Source: Azorinus chamasolen (Eukaryota; Mollusca; Bivalvia; Cardiida; Solecurtidae). Taken from it: 64,000 bases of DNA. Shown in pieces: positions 1 to 11,307 of this stretch. Each line of letters begins with the position of its first letter. Position 1 is the stretch's first letter. The stretch is taken from the NCBI GenBank assembly GCA_963576725.1, contig OY755252.1, positions 48,610,840-48,674,839 of the forward strand, written 5' to 3'. A program made the position numbers and the translations under genes. The notes beneath the pieces are model-generated. The model had not been told where the DNA came from. It did no database searches and worked only from the letters and a program-made list of their open reading frames with translations.

Positions 1-1080
1 ATTTGTTAGTTTTATGCTATTCTGGTTTACTTCGCGAATATTTATTGAAGAAATAATAACATCATGAATATTGATAAGATAAAATTTTACAAAAGCTGTA
101 GAACCAGATCTATATTAACCCTTCCCTGATGAATATTCATGTATGAAATAATGACGTCATGAATATTAATAAGTTTATATTTTATAATGGATCTACTCTG
201 TTTGTAGATGCGTCAAAATGCGCTTACATAAGGGAACGGTTATATATTTAGCAACAGAGTCGATCATGATTAGACGGCTCCTACAAGGTCTACTCTGTTT
301 GCAAAAGTGATAAAAATATACCTATGGAGTCAAACTCCGTACAGCCAGTTAATAATCAAATAAAACGTTAACTCCGTACAGCCAGTTAATAATCAAATGA
401 AACACTCGCAATCTCAGGAGGATCCAAACTGTTTTTCCATGTTTTGAAAGTTATTGTAAGACATGTGCTGAGTCTTCGAAAATAGTCTAGTAGACATCAA
501 TTTAATGTCAAAGATTATACATTGTACATATCTGATTCATTTATTTTACAAAATTCGGATACGAGTAAACAGATTTGGGGTTGCTTGAACGGAAGCATAG
601 GCAAGAGAAGCGTTCTGCATAACTTTCGCCCTGTATTAAGCTACTAGCTGTCTTAAAACTCAGACCTAGTGTTACGAGCCGTCGATGTAGACAAGTGTTG
701 CAGTACATGTGGTGACTCTCGCCATTTGGAAGTCTGCCATGTCTTCAAAGAGGCCGCAAGGCCTTTCTTTCACTGCATGTGTGTTGTTAAAACATCCATC
801 AACAACTTCTAAAGTGGTCTTCATTGTGAGCTGTGTACATTGGAAAATAATGTTGAAACCCTAAATATCTGAGAATAGAATAAAACTATTATATATTATT
901 ATCCAAATGTCTAAACTCTTTACTCTACAGAATCGCCTTTCTAAACATTTGCGAACAGAGTAGACCTATGTTAAATGGTCTCTACAGGAGAGGTCTGATG
1001 AGAGTCTGCTCTGTTTGCTAGTGGAATTACATATATCTGACTCTACAGATTATACCAGGGCCAGGACTGTTCTTGCCCAC
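1..1080. other. Gene-free stretch with MITE fragments
   Basis: No gene is supported here. Positions 60-310 and 940-1050 hold fragments of the palindromic MITE family A (arms resembling GCAAACAGAGTAGACC, next to TTCATGAATATTCATG-like ends). Positions 334-400 hold two direct copies of a 37-bp unit starting ACTCCGTACAGCC. Positions 600-660 match one half of the mariner-type hairpin family. The segment 690-850 looks unique but has no convincing reading frame. Confidence 0.6.
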
Positions 1081-1111
1081 GCGCCATTATAAATACTAGA
1101 GCTTCTTTTAA

Positions 1112-1912
1112 GAAAAACTTATGTCTCCCACCTGCTCCTGTCTAAAAAATGATTGGATGCATTTTTATGAAGTTTGTTGGAGACTGGATGAGGATTTGTT
1201 TTTATTTAGAGGGCAGGCAAAGCTAAAACAAGCTCAGTTTTCAACAATTCAAGAGCTATAACTCTGAAGTACTTGTTCCAAAATGTCAACTTGGCCTGGA
1301 TGCTATAACCATAAACATGTTCATACGGTTTGGTGATGATTAGATGAGGACTTTATTACTTACACAGTGGACACGGCTAAAAGGCCAATTTTGTATTATT
1401 CGAGGGCCATAACTCTAATGTGCCTAGTTCAATCTTGCTGGTTGTTGAACTTGGCCTAGATATTATAGCCATACACATTTTAAAAGGTTGGATAAAGATT
1501 GGACGAGACGTTTTTGACTTAGAGAGCGGACAACGCTAAAAATGCCAAATTTGGATAAATCAAGGGCCATCACTTTAAAGTTCCTGAAACAATCTTGCTG
1601 GATATTGAACTTGGCCTAGATATTATAGCCATAAACATTTTTATAAGGTTTTGTGAAGATTGGATGAGACGTTTTTGACTTAGAGAGCGGGCAAGGCTAA
1701 AACGGCCAAAATTGGATAAATCAAGGGCCATAACTCTGAAGTTCCTGAAACAATCTTGGTGGATATCGAACGTGGCCTAGATATTATAGCTATAAACATT
1801 TTTATAAGGTTAGGTGAAGATTGGATGAGCACTTTTAAAATTAGAGAGCAGACAATATTTTGTGACAGACGGACATACACACAGAAAGGAGTAAATCAAC
1901 ATGTCTCCCACA
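1112..1912. repeat. Tandem-repeat element, ~160-bp unit (family F)
   Basis: About four diverged copies of a ~160-bp unit are visible; each includes a phrase like GGGCCATAACTCT and TATAGCCATAAACATTTT. The landmark TATA.CCATA.ACAT recurs near 1303, 1463, 1623 and 1786. The block begins and ends with the same short string, ATGTCTCCCAC, and just before its right end has a short GACAGACGGACA tract. The layout (terminal string, ~160-bp units, octamer tract) is the same as families C and D elsewhere in the window. Reading frames within it are by-products of the repeat. Confidence 0.7.
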
Positions 1913-1970
1913 CCACTCATATGTTAATAATTTCTTGCACGAATATTTATGGAGTAAAGTATTTAAGGTA

Positions 1971-2870
1971 GTTTACTCGCTATTGAACTGAAACCCTAAA
2001 GACAACTATCCCTACCCTGTCAGGCGTGATCTGTCTTGCACCGGCAAACAGCTTGGATCCAGCTGAGACCCTGAGTAACTCAACCTGTTTGCCGAGGGTC
2101 AGTCGTTTTTCATAAAGCTTGAATCGGAAGAAATTAAAGATTGAGACTTTTAGCAGATATCAACTTTTATAGCAGCTTAAGTGGAGCAACCATGGGAGCC
2201 AATATATCGACTGACCCCTTTTAATGAATCAAAGTACTGATAGTACTGAAGGGATCTGTGTTTTTGGAAAGAAAACGTGTGTTATTCATTAGAACCTCTC
2301 TAAACCAGGCGAAATATAAACATTATGACTGGGCATTAAAGACTGCTGTATGCTGACCAACTATACAAAAAGCTCCTGCAGAAGTTTCCGTATCGCTGTC
2401 AGCCTGCATCAAGCAGCCACCTGTTTTGAATCCTCGAAAATAATGTTTATTTTCTGTTCGGTCTAGAGAGATTCTACTGTATTTGGGTGTTTGTTTGCGA
2501 GTTATTTTTTATGTTCCCAGATGCTGAAATCTTATCTGGTGGTAGCTGGCATTTTGCATGTTTTATGTAAATATTTCAAACCCAATTTCCAAATTTGAAG
2601 TATAATGTAGTAAAGGTATAAGTTGAACAGTGTCAAGAAATCTTGATCTTCTGAAAAACATTATATAAATATATTTATATAAATGTATACAAAAATAAGT
2701 TTAAAATTAATTAAATATTGGAACCTCGCAAACAATTCAAGTAGATAATCAAGAATGGTTGTATAGTTTTGCCATCTATAATGGTAATTACCTGAAATTG
2801 TTAACAGATTTTGAAATGGGAGAAAAAAAGAGTAAATGTATTTATGATGAAAATTTCATTGTAGACAATG
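1971..2870. other. Gene-free stretch with two palindromic insertions
   Basis: Positions 2043-2100 form a GGATCC-centred hairpin related to family I (CAAACAGCTTGGATCCAG and its partner). Positions 2290-2480 form a mariner-type MITE with ends near AGAACCTCTCTAAACC and its inverted partner at GGTCTAGAGAGATTCTACTG, plus an internal hairpin around AAAGCTCCTGCAGAAG. The remainder is AT-rich with nothing I can assign. Confidence 0.55.
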
Positions 2871-3016
2871 TCAAGAAAAAGTATAAAACAGCAAATAAAC
2901 ATATGTTGCAAGTAAAGCATATGTTTGAAAGTAATTAAACCAGAGCACAAGCGGGTGCCAACGCTTATCTGTTGTCATTGTCAAGAACATGTATACCAAA
3001 AATGAAGGTTGTAAAT

Positions 3017-3296
3017 GAATAAGAGTGTTCTGAGGAACACATGTGTCATCTGCTCGCAACTGACACAAAATTGTTAATATGCTGAAGTGTGAAAATCTGA
3101 AAAAGGGGAATAACTCATCAATGGTCCTCAATGAGAGGAAGACACATGAAATTTGAAAGCTCTGTAATGGTTAGTTTAGAAATGACAGCCAAAAAACGAA
3201 AGTCTGACGGACAGACTGACGGACGGACGGACAGACAGACGACGGAAAGGTGATCCATAAGTGACACACTGCCTCTCGGCAGGTGACACAAAAATT
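3017..3296. repeat. Family C element with GACGGACA tract
   Basis: Begins AAGAGTGTTCTGAGGAACAC and ends with GGCAGGTGACACAAAAA after a degenerate (GACGGACA)n tract at about 3200-3245. A second, longer copy with the same ends lies at 27374-27822, which defines both termini. The internal phrase GGGGAATAACTCA and the octamer tract recall families D and F. The SVRPSV-like reading frames come from the octamer tract and are not genes. Confidence 0.7.
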
Positions 3297-3869
3297 GAAG
3301 AAGTTATGGTAAATAGTAAGATTTCGGACGATGACGACAACAACGCGGACGCCGGAGTTACGACAATAACTTGTGATTTCTTTGAAACAGACAAGCTAAA
3401 ATGTTATCAAATGTTAAATCGAAACATGGTTGTATTTCTACTTTTACCTGGTTTATTGTAAAACCTGTGTTGAACAGCCACTCAGATGTTAATTGATAAT
3501 TCCTTATGACAGGTGGTACTTGAATGCAAATTGAAAAGTTTCACAGGGGCGCATCTTTTTGAGTTGCATTAGGCTGTCACTGTAATCATAGGTCATCATG
3601 GGTGAAAACAAGTGGCTGTTCAATAAATGTTATTGAAACATTGAATGGGATCATGAATAGTAACTAACGCTGTCAATAAAGCAATATTATTCTCCATTTT
3701 TGTGGCATTTAAAGCATAGTGGGCTTTGTTAGAAAACTGGCATGTCAGGTCCCTTGTTGTTTGGAATCTTGTCGAAATTACTGTCCCCTGCAAATAAAAT
3801 TAATGTTTATGATTAAAATGTATATCTGGAAATATTTCTTAATCCCGTACACCATAAATATTCATATAA
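3297..3869. other. Gene-free stretch
   Basis: Short open frames only. A run of GACGATGACGACAACAACGC-like sequence near 3328-3350 follows the family C element and may be a further repeat tail. No splice-supported exon or RNA gene seen. Confidence 0.45.
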
Positions 3870-4090
3870 CAAATAAATAGGGGTTATTACGCAGGTGACT
3901 AGGGCCGCAACAAACAAATAGAGGTTATTACGCAGGTGACTAAAGCTGAAGCGTGATATATTGGCCCGCCACCTTGCAATTGGCCCGAGGGCTTAGCCCG
4001 AGTTACTATATCAAGGTAAGGGACTATATCACTCTGCGGCCCTATAGCCACCTGTGTAATAACCTGTTTATTACATTTATGGGTCAAATT
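3870..4090. repeat. Palindromic MITE-like element
   Basis: Inverted arms read GAGGTTATTACGCAGGTGACT on the left and the complementary CACCTGTGTAATAACCTG on the right; the interior is GC-richer (GGCCCG repeats). A 44-bp segment containing GGTTATTACGCAGGTGACTA is present twice in direct order at the left edge (about 3876-3945). Probably a foldback MITE, but no target duplication is clear. Confidence 0.6.
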
Positions 4091-4757
4091 GGATCTACAT
4101 GTACTAGGTGCAATAGATTCTCAAAGGATTGAAAGAATCAGCACTATCAAGTCACACAGTCATTAGATGACGTCATTATGACGGGTTCATATTATTCAAA
4201 ACTTGGCGTTGGAAAGAGCGGACAGAGTGCTCTTTTTATTCACCGGTACGTGCACATGTATTGGGCATGTAAATTTGAATCGAATCGGGTGAGGATTGTC
4301 TTTGTAAAAGCCATGGTTTGGGGACTATTCGGTATACTGTGTACGAGAACTTTGACAACATTTGCATCATCGGAGCAAAATTAGACCTTCATCGCATATC
4401 AGGGTTCTGTTGATATAGATTTAGAATGATTACCTTGGCAGCGGGCACAATATCTGTTATTGGCCCGTTGCTAGGTCTGTATTTGCCTGCTCAGACCACA
4501 CGACTCTATTTTTTTAAATGATATTGGATCATTTATAACGTAAAAATGTTACTATTTATAATAACAAATGTAATAATTACATTTATAGTTGATATTAACT
4601 GAATATTTATAATGACACCACAGACAATTCTGTTTTAAACATGCTAGAAACTGTATTATCATCTTAATTATTTCATAAGCAAACATAGCAGACCCTGATC
4701 TGAGAGCTCTTATATAGATACTATCTGATATGGATATATATGCTCTTTGCAAAGGCA
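4091..4757. other. Gene-free stretch
   Basis: AT-rich; a 68-codon frame at 4178-4384 has no start context, splice sites or recognisable composition. Nothing else is supported. Confidence 0.45.
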
Positions 4758-5005
4758 TTAACCCGTTTCCTCATATAATGTGTTTTCACGCATTTGCAAA
4801 CAGAGTAGACCCAGATCAGATGGCTCATATAGGAGCCGTCTGATCAGGGTCTGCTGTGTTTGCTAATGGAATTTTGTAGACCTTTTCCTTTACTTTCCAA
4901 AATGGTTACAATGTTCAACCTTCCATATTTCATATAACTATTTTGTTCATGAATATTCAGTAGGTATTTAAATTTGAAATAAACATAGAACAGGGAAAGG
5001 GTTAA
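4758..5005. mobile_element. MITE family A, complete copy with TTAA ends
   Basis: Runs from TTAACCCGTTTCCTCAT to the inverted GGGAAAGGGTTAA. Near the left end is a long hairpin: GCAAACAGAGTAGACCCAG pairs with the GGTCTGCT.TGTTTGC arm, around a central CTCATATAGGAGC loop. TTAA at both ends followed by CCC resembles the TTAA target duplication and CCC-starting termini of piggyBac elements. It is too short to encode a transposase. Other copies are listed separately; orientation varies. Confidence 0.75.
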
Positions 5006-6200
5006 GAGGCCTGTTGATTGAGTAAATGACTATAACACATTTTACATTTAAAATTGTACACATCATTCACCTTTTTTCACAAGCCTAAACGCATATAAAT
5101 GATACTAAAGCACCTGGCTGGTCAGAATGTCTAACTTTCTCAGTGTGTATTACCAGGCTCTGTTTAAATATTCATTTAAGGGTTAATGGCATCATTGGTT
5201 TCATATTATTGGATAATTTTTTTAAATTGCATATTATTAACAAAGGATATTTTGGTACAGACATAACCATAGAATTTGATCTATATAACACCATATTATT
5301 ATAAGCAAACTGAGCAGACCCTGATCAGACAGCTCCAATTGCAATGCTTACTTTCACTACCATGAGAAATTAGTGCAAAACCATTGTAACAATGTCTACG
5401 AGTAGATCCACGAAAATTACCATTGTACAGTATAAAACCTCTTTAAATTGACGACCAATTTGGCAAAGCATGTCTAATTATGCCTAAAAGTCAGGTGGTA
5501 ATTATTTGCAGGTATGATTAGTTTATTTCTTTATGCCTTTGCAAACAGAGTAGACCCAGATCAGATTGCCCCTGCAGAAGATACTGTTCACATTTTTGTT
5601 TGCCTTGTGATGATAATACATATTATTTCTAAGGTCTAAAACCCCCAAGAAGAATGCCCTTATAAGTTGAAAAATTACTGAGACGAGTTTTATTTGTTAT
5701 TATCACAAATAAAACTGTCATCCCTGTAAGTTTTCAAAACTGGTGCGAAAAATTTACGGGTATAGATTTAATCCAATTCAGTGTTCCGTAATAACAATTT
5801 ATAATGATGATCTGGATCCACCTTATAAGTTCATTTTATTGATTGATTGACAGGGAAAATGTAAATTTGATAACAAAAACTCATGAAAATAAATATGTGA
5901 CGAATCGTCTAGGGTAAATTTTTGGGAGGGGCCGAGTTGACCATGGTGTCGAATCGTTTTGGGGCCGAATTGTCTAGGGACCCGGTTAGTTTGGTGCCGA
6001 GTCGTCCAGAAACCTGTTGTGCGTCTACTTTGTTTGCAAAGACGTAAAAAGGCATATTTATGGAGGAAGGGGTTTAACTTAAAGTCTCAGGGATGAATAA
6101 GTTAAAAACTTAATAGCGCAGGTGCTGCAGATAATTGTAATAACTCGGAAGATTCAAGATAATAAATCGTGTTCACGAAAGTCACAGCAGAACTATAAAT
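5006..6200. other. Gene-free stretch with repeat fragments
   Basis: Family A hairpin halves lie at about 5300-5345 and 5528-5585. At 5888-6020 is a degenerate minisatellite of phrases such as GGGGCCGAATTGTCTAGGG, in four or so imperfect copies. No coding signal. Confidence 0.5.
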
Positions 6201-6339
6201 AGAAGACAATGATAACCTAAGCGTTAATGATTGTATGTATATGTACTTACGATTTTCAAGCTCATCCAAAATGCGTGTCTGGTAAACAAATTCTGCGTAA
6301 AGTTTTCATTCTCCTACTCGATTTGCAAACTCCTCACAG

Positions 6340-6480
6340 TGATCTCCCTTGTCACCACGCGTGCGGTCTATTAGGGGAGATAACTGCGTTGGAGGTTGCG
6401 TTTCCCTATGGGGTAAAGTCACGTGATATTCAAAATGGCGGCGATCAATTAATCAAAAATTGATTCGTGTATAAGTGTGC
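6340..6480 (+). promoter_or_regulatory. Possible promoter or first non-coding exon
   Basis: CACGTG (E-box) at about 6421 is followed by CAAAATGGCGGC at about 6430, which matches the YY1 binding consensus, often found at metazoan transcription starts. A splice-donor-like GTATAAGT follows at about 6470. The ATG here reads only five codons before a stop, so a coding start is unlikely. It could be the untranslated first exon of the gene whose coding exon starts at 10372; that link is only inference. Confidence 0.3.
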
Positions 6481-7440
6481 ATAAATACCCCAATATTATT
6501 AATATCGCCTCATTTTAAAAATATTCGTCATATTTGTTGATAAAATGATCAAATACAGTAACTGCTTGTCTTAAAAAACGGTCCACGATAGTACTTTTTG
6601 TAATAAGTTGAGCTGATTACCTAACTACATTACACATCTGAGTAAATCGTTTTGTGAGGACCGGCTGATTTGCTCTCGCAGTTCCGGTAGAACTGGTATC
6701 TGTGTTAACACAGCTCCCAAAAATGGAAAATCTAATATATCGTTTGACCCCTTTTAACGAGATATGGAGGAATCAAAATATCTACTGACTCATTTAACGA
6801 CAAACTGAGAACACAATAAATCGATTGAACATTTTTAACGAAATGGGGGATCTAAACTATCGATTGACCCCTTTCAAAGAAAATGGATCATCCAGTATGT
6901 TTCATTTATACCAATGGCTTCTAAACTACACAGTTCTAAACTTTTCATTTTCTCCAGTAAATTCTCCTTTTCGGTAGATATTTGGTAGAGAGTGAGTCTA
7001 AAAATAGCCTGTGATGGAATGGGTTAAGCTATCCTTGATAGTTTTGTATGTTACAACATCACGTATTCTAGTTTACGCAAATTTGCACTAACCAATATTC
7101 AGCTGAAAACAAAAATAACGCGATGCCAGCTCTTACTGATGTGTCGTATTCTTTACGAACTTCCACTCTGTTCAGTCGCTTATGAAACTATTGCCAGTAT
7201 ATCAACTTTCTACTTGGATCCCGATTAGACGCCGAGTAAATCGGTGTCTCATCTGGATCCAAGCTCTTTATACATACGGGCCAAGTCGTGCTTGAAGGAT
7301 AAGTGTTACACTAGTTTACAACATATCGTAAATATTTGACCAGCAGATCATTGGGTCATTGACACGAGCTAAACAAACATAGTCATCAATTTTACACACT
7401 CAGTTGGACCTATACATGTGTGCGTAATTATACAAACTAA
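6481..7440. other. Gene-free stretch with ~50-bp degenerate repeat
   Basis: At about 6735-6890, three to four imperfect copies of TATCGATTGACCCCTTTTAACG are seen; a related piece is at 2205-2235. A fragment of MITE family G is at about 6890-7027. A hairpin with CTTGGATCCCGATTAGACGC and its partner is at 7215-7266 (family I). Confidence 0.5.
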
Positions 7441-7880
7441 CGACATTAACCCCTTCTTCCTATAAACGCTTTTCACGCTTTTGCAAACAGAGTAGATCCC
7501 GATCAGACCGTAGGACTTGTTTGATCCTGATCTACTGTTTTCTAATGGTTCTTTTTCCAACGGTTCTATAGTTCTGTATTTGACAAAACATTCTATTATC
7601 CATATTTCATTACAATGTTTTGCCAATGCTTTTTCATAAGGTCATGCAATCTTGAATAATGTTCAACTGGGATTGGATTGCATGCACCTCTTTCAATAGC
7701 ATGCCCCAGCCCCATCTGCTCCTTTAACCCTTTTCCCCATAAATACACCTTTCTATGTCTTTGCAAACAGAGTAGACCCATATCAGACGGCTCTTATAGG
7801 AGCCGTCTGATCAGGGTCTGCTCTGTTAGCTTGTGAAATAATAAAGGTATGATTGTACAGTTTCTGCTATGGCCAAATAT
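7441..7880. mobile_element. Two MITE family A copies
   Basis: A partial copy at about 7448-7600 and a better one from TTAACCC at 7724 to about 7880, with the palindrome GCAAACAGAGTAGACCCA / TCTGATCAGGGTCTGCTCTG. The right TTAA end of the second copy is not clear. Confidence 0.65.
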
Positions 7881-8265
7881 TACATCTGTCAGTTCATCTG
7901 TCAGTATAAAAAATAAACTATTTAATAATCATGCTGCCATTTTGTCTTACAATATAAATGTAGTAAAGCGTTATTATTTCAAACTGTATGACGTGTATCT
8001 AAAAGTAAGTTGTTATGCGAAACTATTTCATTGATATTTAAACCCTGTCTGAAACTGTCGGCATGTGCATACCGAGTGTCAAATTCATCAAATACTAATC
8101 AATTAATTACATCGTCATGACATTGACAGTCGGTGACGCGTGCGTCTATCTGCTACTCGGGGTATTCCGGACATTTGTGACGTATGACGAACATTGGTAA
8201 AACTATATAAATAACGGTTTCAAATGGTATGTAATAAAATGATGTAACTAGATCGTATTAACTAC
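7881..8265. other. Gene-free stretch
   Basis: AT-rich unique-looking sequence; no supportable feature. Confidence 0.4.
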
Positions 8266-8267
8266 AG

Positions 8268-8410
8268 TAAAACCTGTCATAATCGGCCATTCTATTAGTA
8301 AACATGGGAATCTTAAAAACAGGTTGTTAATTATTTTTGACCTGCGTTAATATATACCACCTCCCTTACATACCCACTATTAGACACTTTGTTGATGGCC
8401 GCTTACTAGG
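8268..8410. mobile_element. Mariner-type MITE fragment
   Basis: Begins TACAGTAAAACCTGTCATAA, which fits the CAGTA..ACCT.T terminal motif of the better copies at 29536-29714 and 25092-25282. The right end is degraded. Confidence 0.5.
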
Positions 8411-8850
8411 AGTACTACTATACATATGTATAGCAATTGTCAAATAAAGTTTGTATGGTGACAATTTCTGTCAGCACACAAAGGTAGACATTTGAGCTGA
8501 ATTTTGCAAAGTTACATACACTTAACATGTTGGAACATTAAAGTTACCACAAGTGATTCTGTAATAGAGTTAATATTTTATAAAAACAAACATACCATTA
8601 TTTGGCTTTCTAATGTTTGTCTTTGTCATAAATTCAAGCGCGGGAAAATCTGCTAGGAAACTCACAGATGACTGTAGGTCATGGGTCAATTGACAATTTA
8701 GGTAGTTTTGCAACAAAAAATGCTCTGATGTCTGCCTTTAACCACCTAGCCTTTTTTTGCGAAAAAATATCGCGTTAACAGTGGCGATAATATAATCTTA
8801 TTGCAGTAAAAACTCGATATTTCAAAATTTTAGTAATGAAGAAAAATGAT

Positions 8851-9267
8851 GGCTGCTTAATGAAGGATGAAAGCCACACAGAAAGCTCACAGAAAAAAAA
8901 GTACCTAGTTATAGTCTACTTTCAGTCCGAATGACCGTTCAGCCGACTGTACATTTACTCCCCTGATCATTGAGTCATTGGCCTACAATATTGAGCACTG
9001 CTAACATATGGCGCAATCATGCAGCCGCAGTACCGGCGAGTGACCCTTACAGGTACCCATTTTAACCCCTGGGTGGAGAGTATGTGCGGGTGGGAGACAC
9101 GGAAAAGCGTCTCTGAAATTTCCGGGTGGGACCGGGATTTGAACCCCGGACCTCCGGACTGATAGTCAAGCGCGTTACCACTAGACCACCGCCACCTACT
9201 GTCGCAAACAACAGAAGAGCTTTCTGCGTGACTTTCATCCTGCATTAAGCTGCCACGTGTCTTATTA
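8851..9267. mobile_element. Mariner-type hairpin MITE split by a SINE
   Basis: The left arm GGCTGCTTAATGAAGGATGA (8851 onward) and the right arm TTTCATCCTGCATTAAGCTG (ending near 9258) are complementary and normally adjoin in this family, as at 38370-38445. Here they are separated by about 325 bp that include a tRNA-derived SINE. Confidence 0.6.
8900..9200 (-). mobile_element. tRNA-derived SINE
   Basis: Read on the minus strand, the head has a polymerase III A box (TGGTCTAGTGG, complement of 9178-9188) and a perfect B box (GGTTCAAATCC, complement of 9135-9145), 33 bp apart, flanked by tRNA-like stems. A non-tRNA body follows. A genuine tRNA gene is less likely because the anticodon arm is not clean and the homology-like body continues. 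The inner boundary near 8900 is uncertain. Confidence 0.65.
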
Positions 9268-10027
9268 AAGACCGATATTGATACTTGTTTCGGTGTTTTA
9301 ACTATCAGGGTTTAACTGTATCTACCAAAAATACGAATATTTAATAAATACTTAACCCTTTCCCTGTTGAATATTCATGTAAAAAATAATGTCATCATGA
9401 CCTTTTATTTAGCTGAGTTTCAATAATGGGTCTATATGTACACAGGACCTTCTGGTATTGTAGTGTCAGATCTATTATAATTGATAAACAAAGCAGACCA
9501 CTGGACAGAAAGCTCCTGTAGGTGCAATAATAATAATAATAATAATAATAATCAAAAAAAAAAATCCAAAAAAAATCGCCACACCCCTGCTCTATATAAT
9601 AAGTAATATTATATAGAGCAGGGATGTTGGCGATATTTTGTTTTTGGTTTGGTCAGAAAATTATCTTTTGGTATGTTTTAGATACTTATGACATGTGATG
9701 AAAAAATAATGTATTTTTGTGATGGGGTTGCTCAAGACAACCTGTGATATTGCGAAGTGCACCTCTGATATTGATTATATTACATTCGAGTTTACCAAAC
9801 GAGTTGACAAAATAATGTGACACGAGGATGGTCGTACTTTAGTCAACGAGTTTGGTAAACATTCATAGTAAATAAACACAATTGCAATACTCTTTTTATC
9901 ACATGACATTAAAAACAAAGAAACACATATACTTGCTAACGTCGGTGTAAAAATAGTAATGACAATACGAACTCGTTATATTGACTTGGATCCAAGCAGG
10001 GTCATACAAGACGACTGGCCCTTTATC
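9268..10027. other. Gene-free stretch with microsatellite and two palindromes
   Basis: (AAT)n then an A-rich run lie at 9527-9575. A near-perfect hairpin CCTGCTCTATATAAT / ATTATATAGAGCAGG is at about 9587-9623. Another palindrome, GTTTACCAAACGAGTTGAC with its inverted partner, spans 9790-9860. A family A right-end fragment is at 9350-9500. Confidence 0.55.
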
Positions 10028-10273
10028 GGACACAGCTGCCATTTATACGCCTTTGCACAAAGAGTAGACACATTTTAGGGTGTGTGAAGGGGGGGGGTCA
10101 TATAGCAGCCGTTTGATCAGAGTCTGTTCCATTTCGCTTTGTTATAATACATATCTGATTCTACAGTTTTTGTCATGGCAAAACGTGCCCGTGTCCAACT
10201 ACAAGAATTAATCTAATTAAAATTCATGACGGCATCATGTCTTATGAATATTCATGAGGTAAATGGTTAAAAA
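10028..10273. mobile_element. MITE family A copy
   Basis: Contains the family A hairpin (TTTGCACAAAGAGTAGAC with a run of nine Gs inserted near 10088) and the family A right end TTCATGAGGTAAATGGTTAA. Ends about 100 bp upstream of the coding exon at 10372. Confidence 0.6.
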
Positions 10274-10371
10274 TACACCACGCTAACAGTCGTGTCATAG
10301 GAATAAAATCCCCTTATAATATATATCACATATTGTCATATAGCAATTAACATACTTATTTTCACTTTCAG

Positions 10372-11016
10372 GAGACACTTTCGATGATTTTCATACACGA
10401 GGACGCCCCTCCATCTGGGCCTAAATTCGCAGAGGGCATGAAATACACCAAACGATTCCTTCTACCAATGGTCGAAAAAATTCTGCGTTTGGAATCTTCA
10501 CATGTACTTCCGGAAATGTGCAAAATTTATCGATTTTATATTTATAGCGTGTCACGCGACATTCACGTGAACGGTAACAGTTTGATATTCAAAACTGCCG
10601 ATAGTGAATTTTTCGTTATAGAGGTAGCATGCAACCACGAATATGACGGTTCACCTCGTATTTATTTGACAATTGACACGTTTAACGGACCAACCGAAGA
10701 TCTCATATTCCGCGGGAGAGTGTGGGACTCCGGCCTCGGTTTGATATACAGTGCTCTTCATCTCGTGGACAGACTCAGTTTTTACTTCCGGTATGAATTT
10801 AACGCTATGAGATTTGCTCAGAAACTATTAACATTATTAGGTATTGGATTTTACCGGTGTATGCGGGACCACGAGCGGGTATTGCTTATGTCATATGGCC
10901 TAAGTGCTGCGGAAATATTCCTAGATCTCTATTTGGAAACCCCAAGACCGCAGAAGAATGAACCAAGTATCTACATGGTGACGCAGATCAAGACACTAGA
11001 AAAGGCGTTCTTTTGA
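10372..11016 (+). CDS. Unrecognised 210-residue protein, probable terminal exon
   Basis: I do not recognise this protein. The frame starts at ATG 10384 and runs 210 codons to a stop at 11014-11016. It is the longest frame in the first 17 kb, has a balanced amino-acid composition, and is not made of repeats. A pyrimidine-rich splice acceptor (TTTTCACTTTCAG) ends at 10371 and the frame stays open back to it (four codons), so this may be a last exon joined to upstream exons; the ATG at 10384 may be internal or the true start after an untranslated exon. Visible features: central aromatic-rich segment (residues about 115-165, with LSFYFRYEF), no signal peptide, no obvious membrane span, no zinc-binding Cys pattern. 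A poly(A) signal AATAAA follows at 11293. The last 18 codons lie in a tandem 96-bp repeat. Confidence 0.55.
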   Translation, partial: ETLSMIFIHEDAPPSGPKFAEGMKYTKRFLLPMVEKILRLESSHVLPEMCKIYRFYIYSVSRDIHVNGNSLIFKTADSEFFVIEVACNHEYDGSPRIYLTIDTFNGPTEDLIFRGRVWDSGLGLIYSALHLVDRLSFYFRYEFNAMRFAQKLLTLLGIGFYRCMRDHERVLLMSYGLSAAEIFLDLYLETPRPQKNEPSIYMVTQIKTLEKAFF

Positions 11017-11225
11017 ACTGGTTGGTTTGTGAGTATACAGACTCCACAAAGGAAGAAACCAAGTATCTACATAATGATGCAGATCACGACACTAGAGAAC
11101 ACGTTCTTTCGAGTTGATTGGTTTGTGATAGTGTAGACTCCACAAAGGAAGAAACCAAGTATCAACTTGGTGAGGCAGACCAAAACTCTAGAAAAGGCGT
11201 TCTTTTGAGTTGATTTTTAGTTGAT
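10957..11225. repeat. 96-bp unit in three tandem copies at gene end
   Basis: The landmark AACCAAGTAT occurs at 10961, 11057 and 11153, exactly 96 bp apart. The first copy carries the last codons and stop of the preceding gene; the other two lie downstream in the probable 3' UTR. Because 96 is a multiple of three, the copies stay in the same frame as the coding sequence, but the first stop precedes them. Confidence 0.8.
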
Positions 11226-11292
11226 TGATGTGTGTTAATGCAGATTGGCATCTGAAATATTCGTAAGTTTAGCTCTTCGCACGCTAAAAAAT

Positions 11293-11298
11293 AATAAA
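11293..11298 (+). promoter_or_regulatory. Poly(A) signal AATAAA
   Basis: AATAAA 277 bp after the stop codon at 11016, just before the family D element. Suitable as the 3' end of the 10.4-kb gene. Confidence 0.45.
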
Positions 11299-11307
11299 AA
11301 CGTTACA

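Noticed and set aside
9121..9200. A functional tRNA gene on the minus strand
   Set aside because: A and B boxes are good, but the anticodon arm is not clean and the sequence continues into a SINE body.
8967..9245. 92-codon minus-strand frame
   Set aside because: It lies across the tRNA head and body of a SINE.
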